Notes under the pieces: generated by a model | Told to the model about the DNA's origin: nothing | What the model saw: the letters and a program-made list of their open reading frames with translations, nothing else | Databases searched by the model: none | Origin: CAYOUV01 sp964407265 | Lineage (GTDB): Bacteria; Chloroflexota; Anaerolineae; Anaerolineales; Villigracilaceae | Length of the DNA stretch: 64,000 nt | Assembly: GCA_964407265.1 (NCBI GenBank) | Contig: CAYOUV010000005.1 | Span: 18,886 to 82,885, forward strand | Direction: 5' to 3' | Made by a program: the position numbers and the translations under genes | Shown here: piece by piece, positions 33,636 to 42,224 of the stretch | Layout of the letters: the number at the start of each line of letters is the position of its first letter | Position numbering within the stretch: the stretch's first letter is position 1

Positions 33636-34653
33636 GATGAACTATGTTTTCGGTCCCGTCCCCTCCCGCCGTTTAGGTCAATCACTGGGAATTGACACCA
33701 TCCCGCTCAAGACCTGCAACTGGAATTGCATTTATTGCCAGTTGGGCCGCAGCGTGCCAATGACGAATGAACGGCGCGATTATGTTCCGGTGCAGGATAT
33801 TCTCCTCGAAGTTGAACAGGCATTGATGTCCCGGGAAAAGGGCAGGATTGATTGGGTAACTTTTGTCGGCTCCGGCGAACCAACTTTACACAGCCGGCTC
33901 GGGGAAATCATCCGCCGCGTAAAAACCCTCACAACGCTCCCGGTGGCAGTCATCACCAATGGGTCGCTTTTTTATAAGGCGGATGTCCGCGAGGAACTTT
34001 CTGTGGCAGACGCGGTTCTGCCGACACTGGATGCCGGGACGGGTGATTTGTATCGCCAGATCAACCGCCCTCACCCGCAATTTACTTTCGAGCGGCTTGT
34101 GGACGGGTTGGTCGCCTTCCGAGAGGTGTACAGAGGCAAGATATGGGTTGAAGTGATGCTGGTACGCGGCTTGAATGATACATCCCAGTCACTTGAAGAT
34201 ATTGCAAAAGTTCTGCAGAGGGTCAAGCCAGATGCGGTGCACATCAACCTGCCGACGCGTCCACCAGCTGAGACCTGGGTACAGCCAGCGGATAGCGAAG
34301 GCTTGATGCGGGCCCTGTCCATTCTGGGAAATATCGCTGAGGTGGTGCATCCGGCTGAAGGAAGTTTCGACTTAAGCAACGACGAAAATATTGTGGAGGC
34401 GGTGATCGGAATCATTACCCGCCATCCCATGCGACAGGATGAACTCGAAAGGACCCTGGTGCGCTGGTCGCCAGGACAGGTTAGCGAGACTTTAGCAGAA
34501 TTGGAAGCCAGCGGCAGGGCGCAGATCGTGGAACGCTACGGTATACGATTCTGGAGCGCAACTCCTGCACACTACCCCAGGAGCCGACAGAGTATTCGAA
34601 ACATCCCAGGCGGACAACGGCTGTCCCCCAAAAACCATAAGAATGAAATTTGA
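33628..34653 (+). CDS. radical SAM protein (COG0731-like)
   Basis: 341 residues. Radical SAM cluster cysteines C30, C34 and C37 in TCNWNCIYCQLG, preceded by VFGPVPSRRLGQSLGID; GSGEPTLHSRLGEII is the SAM-binding GGE-like motif. The C-terminal part (about 265-320) looks like a winged helix (RQDELERTLVRWSPGQVSET). Relatives act on small RNA or protein targets or are uncharacterised. The neighbouring CGGC, MinD and NifX genes suggest a role in a metal cofactor, not tRNA wyosine. Confidence 0.88.
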   Translation: MTEMNYVFGPVPSRRLGQSLGIDTIPLKTCNWNCIYCQLGRSVPMTNERRDYVPVQDILLEVEQALMSREKGRIDWVTFVGSGEPTLHSRLGEIIRRVKTLTTLPVAVITNGSLFYKADVREELSVADAVLPTLDAGTGDLYRQINRPHPQFTFERLVDGLVAFREVYRGKIWVEVMLVRGLNDTSQSLEDIAKVLQRVKPDAVHINLPTRPPAETWVQPADSEGLMRALSILGNIAEVVHPAEGSFDLSNDENIVEAVIGIITRHPMRQDELERTLVRWSPGQVSETLAELEASGRAQIVERYGIRFWSATPAHYPRSRQSIRNIPGGQRLSPKNHKNEI

Positions 34654-34674
34654 CTCTAATGTCAGAGAGGTATC

Positions 34675-35001
34675 ATGCGTGAACAAACGCTCTTTGAAAT
34701 CCAGGCTGAATTATGCCGGGCTATGGGAAATCCTCTGCGGATGGAGATTATGCACCTGTTGCGCGCCGGGCCAATGAATGTGAACGATATCGCCTCTGCA
34801 ACACATACGCACCAGACTACCATATCCAGAAATTTAGCCACACTCCGACACGCCGGAATCGTTATGGCGCACCGGGAAGGAACTAATTATTATTACCAGG
34901 TCACCAATCCAAAAATCATGAGCGTGTGTGATTTGATGCGCGAGGTATTGAGCGAACAATTCGAGCAGCGCTCTAAACTTATGGATGAAACTAGCGCATG
35001 A
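34675..35001 (+). CDS. ArsR family transcriptional regulator
   Basis: 108 residues. CRAMGNPLRMEIMHLLRAGP, VNDIASATHTHQTTISRNLA and VMAHREGTNYYYQVTNPKIM give the winged helix with beta-wing. It overlaps the DUF364 gene by 4 nt and likely governs that and the TrmO-like gene. Cys residues at LCRAMG and SVCDLM could be ligand-binding, but this is not certain. Confidence 0.9.
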   Translation: MREQTLFEIQAELCRAMGNPLRMEIMHLLRAGPMNVNDIASATHTHQTTISRNLATLRHAGIVMAHREGTNYYYQVTNPKIMSVCDLMREVLSEQFEQRSKLMDETSA

Positions 35002-35732
35002 ATATCATCGAGACCCTGATCGCAAACCTGCCCGAAAATATTCCGGTGCGTTCAGTGCTGGTTGGATCACACTGGACAGTCGTTTGCAGTCGCCATTGCG
35101 GTATGGCAGCTACGCTGATGTCCAGCCACCCACACGGACACCTGCAAATCCGCGATGTCGGTCGCCTGCACCAGAAGAGTGCGCACGAACTGGCTGGATT
35201 GGCTCACTCAACTGAATTGATGGAAGCCAGCATCGGCGTGGCTGCGATCAACTCAATGTTGGATGTTGATGAATCGACTGCCAGAGAGATCAATGCGTCC
35301 GAGGTGCTGGCTAGTCGCGGACGGGGAAAGAACGTCGCGCTGGTCGGTCATTTTCCTTTTGTCCCGCAACTACGGTCGGCTGTTGGGCAGTTATGGGTCA
35401 TCGAGCAAAATCCCGTTGAAGATGATTATCCCGCAGAGGCCGCGGTTGATTTGATTCCTCAAGCCGATATTGTCGCCATCACCAGCAGTGCCCTGATCAA
35501 CCATACCCTGGATGGATTGCTGTCGCTCTGCCCTCAGCAAGCGACGGTCATGCTTCTGGGGCCAAGCACACCACTCTCACCCTTCCTTTTCGATTTCGGC
35601 GCCAACATTATCTCAGGGACTCGCGTGGTCGATGAGAATGCGGTACTGCGCACCGTTGGACAAGGCGCTGCCTTTCGTCAGGTAGAAGGAGTGAAGTTGC
35701 TAACTTTTATTAAAGAACAAAATAAGGAATAA
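34998..35732 (+). CDS. DUF364/DUF4213 protein, putative heavy-metal chelation enzyme
   Basis: 244 residues. N-terminal DUF4213 part (VLVGSHWTVVCSRHCGMAAT, residues about 20-40) and C-terminal DUF364 part (NVALVGHFPFVPQLRSAVG, TSSALINHTLDGLLSLC). Members are predicted to bind or insert metal, but no activity is proven. Gene pair with ArsR and a TrmO-like gene fits a metal-related unit. Confidence 0.85.
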   Translation: MNIIETLIANLPENIPVRSVLVGSHWTVVCSRHCGMAATLMSSHPHGHLQIRDVGRLHQKSAHELAGLAHSTELMEASIGVAAINSMLDVDESTAREINASEVLASRGRGKNVALVGHFPFVPQLRSAVGQLWVIEQNPVEDDYPAEAAVDLIPQADIVAITSSALINHTLDGLLSLCPQQATVMLLGPSTPLSPFLFDFGANIISGTRVVDENAVLRTVGQGAAFRQVEGVKLLTFIKEQNKE

Positions 35733-36178
35733 TGATGGAAATCAGCATGCAGCCCATTGGCATCATCCATTCGCCATTCAGCGACAAAGAGCAAACTCCG
35801 ATCCAGGCCTCACGCTCGCAGGCCATTGGAACGGTGGAGGTTTACCCTGAATTTTCAGACGGATTACAGGATATCGAAGAATTCTCTCACATCTACCTTT
35901 TGTATGTATTTCATAACTCGTCCGGATACTCGCTGCAGATCAAGCCTTTTTTGGACGATCAGGAACACGGACTATTTGCAACCCGCTACCCCTATCGCCC
36001 CAATCCGCTTGGCATATCAACCGTTCGCCTCTTATTCCGCCAGGCGAATGTACTCACCATCGAAGGAGTGGATGTGCTCAATGGCACGCCCCTGCTCGAC
36101 ATCAAACCCTATGTGCCGGATTTCGATTTGCGAACAGACGTACGCGCTGGCTGGTACGAAACACGGAGCAAAAAGTGA
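35732..36178 (+). CDS. TrmO/TsaA-like SAM-dependent methyltransferase
   Basis: 148 residues. IGIIHSPFSDKEQTPIQ, then RYPYRPNPLGISTVRL, the RxPxRPNPxG SAM-binding signature, and DIKPYVPDFD near the end. TrmO makes N6-methyl on t6A37 of threonine tRNA. The same small fold also appears next to metal-related genes, where the role may differ. The start overlaps the previous stop by 1 nt (ATG at 35735 is an alternative). Confidence 0.88.
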   Translation: MMEISMQPIGIIHSPFSDKEQTPIQASRSQAIGTVEVYPEFSDGLQDIEEFSHIYLLYVFHNSSGYSLQIKPFLDDQEHGLFATRYPYRPNPLGISTVRLLFRQANVLTIEGVDVLNGTPLLDIKPYVPDFDLRTDVRAGWYETRSKK

Positions 36179-37332
36179 AACAACACCACCTCCTTTTCAC
36201 GGCCATCCTGGTTGGCCTGCTTCTCCTTTTACCTGCGACAACCAATGCCTATGCGCAAAGCTCCGCGCCAGTGGTCCACGCCGTATTATTCTATTCACCC
36301 GCTTGCGGGCATTGTCATTTCGTGATTACAGAGACTTTGCCGCCATTGTTTGAGAAATATGGCGATCAGCTACAGATCATCGGCGTGGACATCACCACAC
36401 CCCCGGGTCAAGCTCTTTTCCAGGCTGCCTTGCAGAAATTCAACCTGGAAGCCGGAGGGGTTCCGTTCCTGGTTGTTGGGGATCTCTATCTGGTTGGTTC
36501 CCTGGACATACCTGAACAGTTTCCCGGCCTGATCGAATACTATCTCAGTCTGGGTGGGGTGGGTTGGCCGGAAATCCCCGGTTTGACGAATGAAATCACA
36601 AGTTCAGCAGGGACGGCTGAAGGGGAAGCTATACCATCTACGCAGCCCACAGCCCACCCCGTTACACCAGAGTCCGCCGCCACTTCCCCTCAGTCGACAG
36701 AGACACTAAAGATTGGATTAAATAATACCCAGGATCCCAATTGGCGGAACAGGTTTTCTCAAGATCCGGCGGGGAATACATTGGCTATCCTCGTATTCGC
36801 AGGTATGTTGGGGTCTGTCGTGTGGACAGGTCAACGATTTCGTACGCGCGGCGTGGCTTCGCTCAAGGATGGTTGGGCCTGGGCGATCCCCGCCCTATGC
36901 TTGATCGGCTTTTGCGTAGCTGGCTACCTGGCTTATGTGGAAACCACCCAGGTAACCGCCGTATGCGGCCCGGTAGGTGATTGCAATACCGTCCAACAAA
37001 GCAAATATGCACGCCTGTTCGGCATCCTTCCAATCGGGATATTGGGATTGGCTGGTTATATAATGATCTTCCTGGCCTGGCTGGTTGCCCGGTATGCCAG
37101 TGGCCGAATAATGGATTTGGCGACAATTTCGTTTTTTATCATGACGGTCTTTGGGACATTGTTTTCAATGTACCTGACATGGCTGGAACCATTCGTAATC
37201 GGCGCGACCTGCGCCTGGTGCCTGACTTCAGCAATCCTGATGGCAACCCTGATGTTGCTATCTGTAAGTCCAGCAAGGCTGGCGCTTTCCAGATATTCCC
37301 CAAAAAATACCCTGCGCCGAAAGCATACATGA
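36175..37332 (+). CDS. thioredoxin-VKOR fusion, disulfide-forming membrane protein
   Basis: 385 residues from a GTG that overlaps the previous stop. Signal peptide (to about QSSAP), thioredoxin-like domain with CGHC (about residue 45), Ser/Thr/Pro linker (about 140-180), then a VKOR domain of about five helices with loop cysteines in CGPVGDCNTVQ and active-site CAWC. The usual bacterial fusion has VKOR first and thioredoxin last; here the order is reversed. It should oxidise extracytoplasmic cysteine pairs and pass electrons to quinone, useful for cytochrome c and Tat substrates. Confidence 0.88.
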   Translation: MKQHHLLFTAILVGLLLLLPATTNAYAQSSAPVVHAVLFYSPACGHCHFVITETLPPLFEKYGDQLQIIGVDITTPPGQALFQAALQKFNLEAGGVPFLVVGDLYLVGSLDIPEQFPGLIEYYLSLGGVGWPEIPGLTNEITSSAGTAEGEAIPSTQPTAHPVTPESAATSPQSTETLKIGLNNTQDPNWRNRFSQDPAGNTLAILVFAGMLGSVVWTGQRFRTRGVASLKDGWAWAIPALCLIGFCVAGYLAYVETTQVTAVCGPVGDCNTVQQSKYARLFGILPIGILGLAGYIMIFLAWLVARYASGRIMDLATISFFIMTVFGTLFSMYLTWLEPFVIGATCAWCLTSAILMATLMLLSVSPARLALSRYSPKNTLRRKHT

Positions 37333-37345
37333 ATTGGAGTAGGCG

Positions 37346-38266
37346 ATGATTGACATCCAAAAAATCGAAACCTTTCTGGCAGCAGCCGAAAAATTGAGCT
37401 TTTCAGAAGCCGCCAAACAGCTTCACCTCAGTCAGCCCACAGTAAGTCACCAAATAAAAGTATTAGAGCAAGAACTAGATGTGAGGCTTTTTATCAGAAA
37501 CAATACTGGATTGCGATTGACCGACGCAGGCAGGCTGCTGCTTCCTTGGGCCCGACGGCTGTTGCACGACACCAATGACATGCGCAAAATGATGTCATCC
37601 CTGCAAGACGATATTGTGGGCGAACTGCGCATTGCCTGCAGCACTACCGCGGGAAAATATATTCTTCCCCTCATGGCGGCCAGATTCTGTCAACAATTTC
37701 CGGGCATCAAGGTTCGTATCCTGGCCTGCGGCCCTGAGCAAACGACCCTGGACTTACTGGATGGTGAAGCGCATATCGGCGTGGTCAGTTCTGAAATTGA
37801 TGATGCAAATCTCGAGTCTCAAGAATTTTTCCAGGACACAATCACCCTGATCGTGGCCTCAAATCATCGCTGGGCCTTGAGAAAAACCATCGACCCGGGT
37901 GAAATTCCGGAAGAAAAGGTGATCATGCGGGAAGAAACATCCGGTACCCGCAGAGTAGTGCTGACCGAATTGGCGAAGCACGATATCAGCCTGAACGACC
38001 TGGATGTTTTTATGGAGATGGGGAATGCTGAAGCCATCGTCCGCACAGTAGCTGCGGGATACGGCATCTCATTTGTATCGTCCCTGGCAAGCGCCTGCCC
38101 CTTGGAACGCGGTAATGTTGTCGATCTCCCTGTGAAGGGATGCGATTTACAAAGGAAAGTCTACATGGTGCGGAAACTAATCGGCGATCCTCACCGGCCC
38201 CGAGATGTGTTCTGGAGTTTTATCCATGACCCATCCAATGCAGACTTACTGCAGATGGCTGGATAA
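37346..38266 (+). CDS. LysR family transcriptional regulator
   Basis: 306 residues. N-terminal helix-turn-helix (IETFLAAAEKLSFSEAAKQL, LSQPTVSHQIKVLEQEL) and a C-terminal effector domain beginning at GELRIACSTTAGKYILP. Style is close to CysB/CbbR-like regulators and to those controlling sulfur genes. It ends 64 bp from the convergent DsrE gene and shares a two-way terminator with it. Target unknown. Confidence 0.92.
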   Translation: MIDIQKIETFLAAAEKLSFSEAAKQLHLSQPTVSHQIKVLEQELDVRLFIRNNTGLRLTDAGRLLLPWARRLLHDTNDMRKMMSSLQDDIVGELRIACSTTAGKYILPLMAARFCQQFPGIKVRILACGPEQTTLDLLDGEAHIGVVSSEIDDANLESQEFFQDTITLIVASNHRWALRKTIDPGEIPEEKVIMREETSGTRRVVLTELAKHDISLNDLDVFMEMGNAEAIVRTVAAGYGISFVSSLASACPLERGNVVDLPVKGCDLQRKVYMVRKLIGDPHRPRDVFWSFIHDPSNADLLQMAG

Positions 38267-38279
38267 TCCTTTGACACCG

Positions 38280-38310
38280 AAAGGGGCTGGCAACTATGCC
38301 AGCCCTTTTT
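38280..38310. terminator. bidirectional terminator between LysR and DsrE genes
   Basis: GGGGCTGGC, loop AACTAT, GCCAGCCC followed by TTTTT on the + strand; AAA before the 5' arm and the A/T pairs give a weaker U-run on the other strand. It lies between two converging genes, where a shared terminator is expected. Confidence 0.7.
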
Positions 38311-38330
38311 GGATTGAGTCCCAGATAGTC

Positions 38331-38693
38331 TTAGAATACGTAGGTCTGGCTGGCGCCTTCTACATCCATCAGATAAGGCGGGGCCTTCTTGATCTTGATG
38401 CGTGGATCGCGCAGGTCCTTGGGATCGATATCCTTATTCTCCAGAGCCAGCTCGCACAACACAATCTCGCCGCCCAGTTCGAGGATGTCATTGAAGAGTT
38501 TGACGGGATTGGGAAGTCCTTTAGGCGTCCCCAGTTTCTCCATCTCACCTTTCAGCATCCACCTCGCACCAGCCGGGCAGATAAAGACATGCACTTCGTA
38601 GTCCAGGGATAATCCGGAAGTCGAGAAGATCAAAGCCGGCATGATATTTGCCGGGGTATCGCCATTGCAGACGACAGCCATTTTTTCAGTCAT
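38331..38693 (-). CDS. DsrE/DsrF-like family protein
   Basis: 120 residues. KMAVVCNGDTPANIMPALIF and YEVHVFICPAGARWMLKGEM match the DsrE fold; Cys residues lie in VCNGD, FICPAG and IVLCELA. AAGGAGG precedes the ATG. Last gene of the Qmo-like operon, so it probably takes part in sulfur relay with TusA. The persulfide-carrying Cys position typical for DsrE is not certain here. Confidence 0.85.
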   Translation of the reverse strand: MTEKMAVVCNGDTPANIMPALIFSTSGLSLDYEVHVFICPAGARWMLKGEMEKLGTPKGLPNPVKLFNDILELGGEIVLCELALENKDIDPKDLRDPRIKIKKAPPYLMDVEGASQTYVF

Positions 38694-38732
38694 TTGAAGC
38701 CTCCTTAGTAGTTGTTCAAAATGATTGGATAT

Positions 38733-39902
38733 TTAATCCGCTGGGGCGAACGCGCCCGCAACGGTTTCTTCTTGTTCCTTTGCTTTCATTTTTACGGTCT
38801 GGAAGTAGACCGCCAAAGGCCGGTAATACAAATGCGCCCATTTACCGAAAGGCACCTCCAAGATCAGCATTGGGGCGGTAAAGGCCAGATGAATCACATA
38901 GGTGTAATATGTCGCCAGCGGCAAACCCCAGTAACGGAAAGCATGCTGAAGGATGCCAGTCGAAGCGACAACCAGTAAAAGGATCGGGAAAATCCAATCA
39001 CTTGGATGCGAGAAGCGGTACATCTGCGCATCTTTCCTGATCCGTCCCCACAGCGCCCGCCCAGCACCCAGCAGCAGCACAATCGTGGCGTAATAACCCA
39101 GCCAGCGCTGCGGATGGTAAAGCGGATAGATCGCATCCGTCTGGAACCAGTACAGAAAAAAGACGATCAGGATCAGCATCAGGCCATAACCACTGGCCAG
39201 CAGCATATGGATGATCCATGAAGTACGTTTGCTCCTGCGAACCTTTTCATCCAGTTCATCCTCGCCGCAGGTAGCCCAGCGCTTCTGGGTCACAGCATGC
39301 AAGATAAGCTGCCAAGCTTCAGTAAAATACAACTTGAGCGGAATCTTTTCTCCACCGCGCCTCATTGTGAGCCAATACATCTTGAGCACATTGGTGGTGA
39401 TGAAAAAAATCAGTGCACCCGCCATAATCCAATCTGCAAGGTGGACAATATGAAGTGGCGCAAAGGTGTTCAATTCCACACGGTCGGTAACCAAAGGACC
39501 ATGGAACATGGCAATGATCCACACCACCAACAGTCCCACTAACGCGATCGAACCCAGTTCCCAGGTCAGGGAGGTGTAGAACCTGCGCGCCAGGCCGGTC
39601 CAATCGTACTGGGCGGTCAGCCAGCGGCGGGCGGCCATCATGGTCTCGCCGGGTTCGGCGCCTTTCGGACAGGTCTCGGAACAATCCCCGCAGTAGTAGC
39701 ACAGCCAGGGATCGAGCCCCTCCGTCAGACGCTCTTTCTGGCCGATCTGCACGCGCCGGATCACATCGCGCGGAAAGTTGTATTCATCGCTTGCCAGGGG
39801 ACAAATGGCTGTGCAGTTGCCGCAGTTGAAGCATTTTTCGATACCGACCGCGCCATATTTTTTGAACTCTTGAAGGAGTTGTGGGTCCAGTCTTGTGCTC
39901 AT
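38733..39902 (-). CDS. QmoC-like protein: HdrC ferredoxin domain fused to membrane cytochrome b-like domain
   Basis: 389 residues from the ATG at 39902. N-terminal HdrC-type half with CFNCGNCTAIC and CYYCGDCSETCPKG (two [4Fe-4S] clusters, about residues 24-85), then about six membrane helices as in HdrE/NarI (GSIALVGLLVVWIIAMFHG and others) with His residues (HIVHLADW, WIIHMLL) that may bind haem b. This fusion is the mark of QmoC, which links flavoprotein HdrA-like subunits to the quinone pool. Confidence 0.9.
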   Translation of the reverse strand: MSTRLDPQLLQEFKKYGAVGIEKCFNCGNCTAICPLASDEYNFPRDVIRRVQIGQKERLTEGLDPWLCYYCGDCSETCPKGAEPGETMMAARRWLTAQYDWTGLARRFYTSLTWELGSIALVGLLVVWIIAMFHGPLVTDRVELNTFAPLHIVHLADWIMAGALIFFITTNVLKMYWLTMRRGGEKIPLKLYFTEAWQLILHAVTQKRWATCGEDELDEKVRRSKRTSWIIHMLLASGYGLMLILIVFFLYWFQTDAIYPLYHPQRWLGYYATIVLLLGAGRALWGRIRKDAQMYRFSHPSDWIFPILLLVVASTGILQHAFRYWGLPLATYYTYVIHLAFTAPMLILEVPFGKWAHLYYRPLAVYFQTVKMKAKEQEETVAGAFAPAD

Positions 39903-39903
39903 A

Positions 39904-40209
39904 TCACTTCTCCTCCGCTTTCTGATAGAGCGGATAATCGCCGCACATGCCGTTCTCGAGAACCAGGCCGTATTTCTTAAAAGAGGCCACATACCATAAA
40001 ACTTCATTTGTGGGCATGCCGACCGCCTCTGCGATCTCAGGCACCGTCTTGGGATTCTCGCGCATGACCTGGCAGATCTCCCTTTGGATTCGCTTTTGTT
40101 CCTTCAGCAAGGCCTGGGTACGCTCTACCGTTTCGGCATGCTGAGCACGCAGGCGTTTGAGCATCTCGCCACGCGAGATCGTTTCTTTTTGAGCAATTTG
40201 AGTTGTCAT
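39904..40209 (-). CDS. small winged-helix-like protein in the Qmo/Hdr operon
   Basis: 101 residues from the ATG at 40209, overlapping the HdrA-like stop by 4 nt and ending 1 nt before the QmoC-like start. A helical, charged N-terminal half (KRLRAQHAETVERTQALLKE) is followed by a helix-turn-helix-like segment (NPKTVPEIAEAVGMPTNEV) and VLENGMCGDYPLYQ. It sits tightly between two electron-transfer subunits, so it may be a structural or regulatory accessory of the complex. Family not firmly recognised. Confidence 0.8.
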   Translation of the reverse strand: MTTQIAQKETISRGEMLKRLRAQHAETVERTQALLKEQKRIQREICQVMRENPKTVPEIAEAVGMPTNEVLWYVASFKKYGLVLENGMCGDYPLYQKAEEK

Positions 40210-42224
40210 GCTGCCGCCTCCGCCAAAACAGGCAATTCCATGCCGATGGCTTCGACCATGGCTTCGTATTGGGCCAGGGTCCAACCTTGCACATCGACAG
40301 CTTGATTCGGGCAGACGCTGACACAGGCGCCACAGCCAGTGCAGTTGGCCGGGGTGACCACCGCCCGCCTGACCTCCTTGCCATTCTGCTCAAATGTCTT
40401 CAGCGCAATTGCATCTTCATAGTCACAGGCTTCCACGCACGCACCGGTGCCGTTGCATTTTTCGACATCCACCGCGGCGACGAAGGGCTGCAACTCAACC
40501 TTGCCTTGCCCAAGTAGGGAAACCACCTTGGCTGCAGCTGCCGAAGCCGCGCTGATACTCTCCTGGATATTCATCGGACCCTGCGCCGTGCCAGCCAGAA
40601 CCACACCGTTGACAGCTGTCTCAACCGGACGCAGCTTGGGATGCACTTCCAAGAGGAAGCGGTCATTGCCACGGGAGACCTTCAGCATTTTCACCAGGTC
40701 GTCGATATCGCGCGCCATCATGCCGACAGCCAACACCACCAGATCAACGGGGATATCGATCTGCTCGCCATAGGTCAGCGCGTCCTTAACTTTGACCAAT
40801 ACAGGGTGCGTATCGCCCGCAGGCGCAGCCGTCACTTCAGGACGTTCCTCACCATGGTAACGGAAAAAGCGCACGCCATCTTCCAATGCACGGTTGTAGT
40901 ATTCTTCGTGACCACGTCCATAGGTGCGAATATCTTGATAAAGATCGTAAATGTTCAGTTCGGGGAAGTAGCGCTGCAGTTCTTCGGTCATATGCAGGGT
41001 AGCTGTGCAGCATACGCGTGAACAATAATTGTTGACCTGTCCATCCTCCTGCGGCTCATCGACGCCCTCGATCTCTCGACTGCCCACGCAATGGATCAGA
41101 GCCACATCCCGCACGGGATGACCATTCCATCGCAAATGCTCGCTGCTCTTCGACAACGCCAGGTGCCGGATCATCTCTGGCAGGGTGATCACATCCTTCA
41201 ATTCCCCGTAGCCATATTCACCCTGACGGGGTTGATATGGATCAAAACCGGTCGCGACCACAATCGCGCCCACATTGACATCGAAGGTCTTCGGTGTGTC
41301 TTGCAGGACAATAGGTTTACCACCATCTATTAAAAGTGGTTCACCATTATAATTTTCCCAATCCACAGCTGGTAAGGGTGGGTAACAGCCCGGATAGGCG
41401 CGATAGATAATTTTTCGGTTATTAAGCCCGTAATTGAAATCATCAGGGATTTCCTGCCGGCAGGCAGCCAACAGCGCTTCATTGTTTTCGGTATTAACGC
41501 CACGTGAATGCTGGCATATCTGCAGGGTGAAATTACCGACATAACCCGATACACCCGCAACCTGGGCTAGAGTAAAAATTGTTATATTAGAATGCTTTAC
41601 AACTTCGTCAATCAGATCATGTAACAAGCTTCTTGCATCGCCTCCAGTAGGAAAAACTGTTTCCAACTGCGCCATGCGTCCGCCCAAGAATGGCGATTTC
41701 TCGACCAACACCACCTGCAGACCCTGACGGGCGATGTCCAAAGCAGAACGCAGGCCAGCCACACCACCGCCAATGACGATGGCTCGTTTCTCCGCTTCCA
41801 GGCGAATCGGTTCCAGCGCTTTCAGCAAACGTGCTTTGGCAACTCCCGCTGCCATTAATCGCAGTGCTTTTTGTGTGGCTCCCTGCTGATCGTTAGCATG
41901 TACCCAGGAGTCTTGCTCGCGCAAACCGACATGATAATAGAGATAGGGGTTTAATCCGGCCCGCATGACCGTGCCCCGGAAAGTCTGTTCGTGTAACATG
42001 GGAGCGCAGGCGCCAATCACGACGCGGTTGACGCCCAACTCCTTGATATCCTGTTCGATCTGGGACTGACCCGCGTCGGAACAGAGCGACATATTGGTGC
42101 GCGAGATCACAACGTCGGGCATACCTCCCAACTTTTTTGCCACTTGTTCACAGTTGACTACGTGGCTGATATTCCCGCCACAATAACAGGTGTAAACGCC
42201 GAGCTTAACTTTCTCGTCAGGCAT
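40206..42224 (-). CDS. HdrA/QmoB-like flavoprotein
   Basis: 672 residues from the ATG at 42224 (GGAGG about 6 nt upstream), with 8 nt overlap with the QmoA-like gene. N-terminal CYCGGNISHVVNC, SLCSDAGQ and VIGACAPMLHEQTF are HdrA signatures; FAD-binding IGGGVAGLRSALD; IHCVGSREIE and YCSRVCCTATLH hold a catalytic/cluster cysteine group. C-terminal ferredoxin part has CTGCGACVSVC and a less regular CNGTGACVEAC. No MvhD domain is fused. It should bifurcate or relay electrons within the Qmo-like complex. Confidence 0.9.
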   Translation of the reverse strand: MPDEKVKLGVYTCYCGGNISHVVNCEQVAKKLGGMPDVVISRTNMSLCSDAGQSQIEQDIKELGVNRVVIGACAPMLHEQTFRGTVMRAGLNPYLYYHVGLREQDSWVHANDQQGATQKALRLMAAGVAKARLLKALEPIRLEAEKRAIVIGGGVAGLRSALDIARQGLQVVLVEKSPFLGGRMAQLETVFPTGGDARSLLHDLIDEVVKHSNITIFTLAQVAGVSGYVGNFTLQICQHSRGVNTENNEALLAACRQEIPDDFNYGLNNRKIIYRAYPGCYPPLPAVDWENYNGEPLLIDGGKPIVLQDTPKTFDVNVGAIVVATGFDPYQPRQGEYGYGELKDVITLPEMIRHLALSKSSEHLRWNGHPVRDVALIHCVGSREIEGVDEPQEDGQVNNYCSRVCCTATLHMTEELQRYFPELNIYDLYQDIRTYGRGHEEYYNRALEDGVRFFRYHGEERPEVTAAPAGDTHPVLVKVKDALTYGEQIDIPVDLVVLAVGMMARDIDDLVKMLKVSRGNDRFLLEVHPKLRPVETAVNGVVLAGTAQGPMNIQESISAASAAAAKVVSLLGQGKVELQPFVAAVDVEKCNGTGACVEACDYEDAIALKTFEQNGKEVRRAVVTPANCTGCGACVSVCPNQAVDVQGWTLAQYEAMVEAIGMELPVLAEAAA

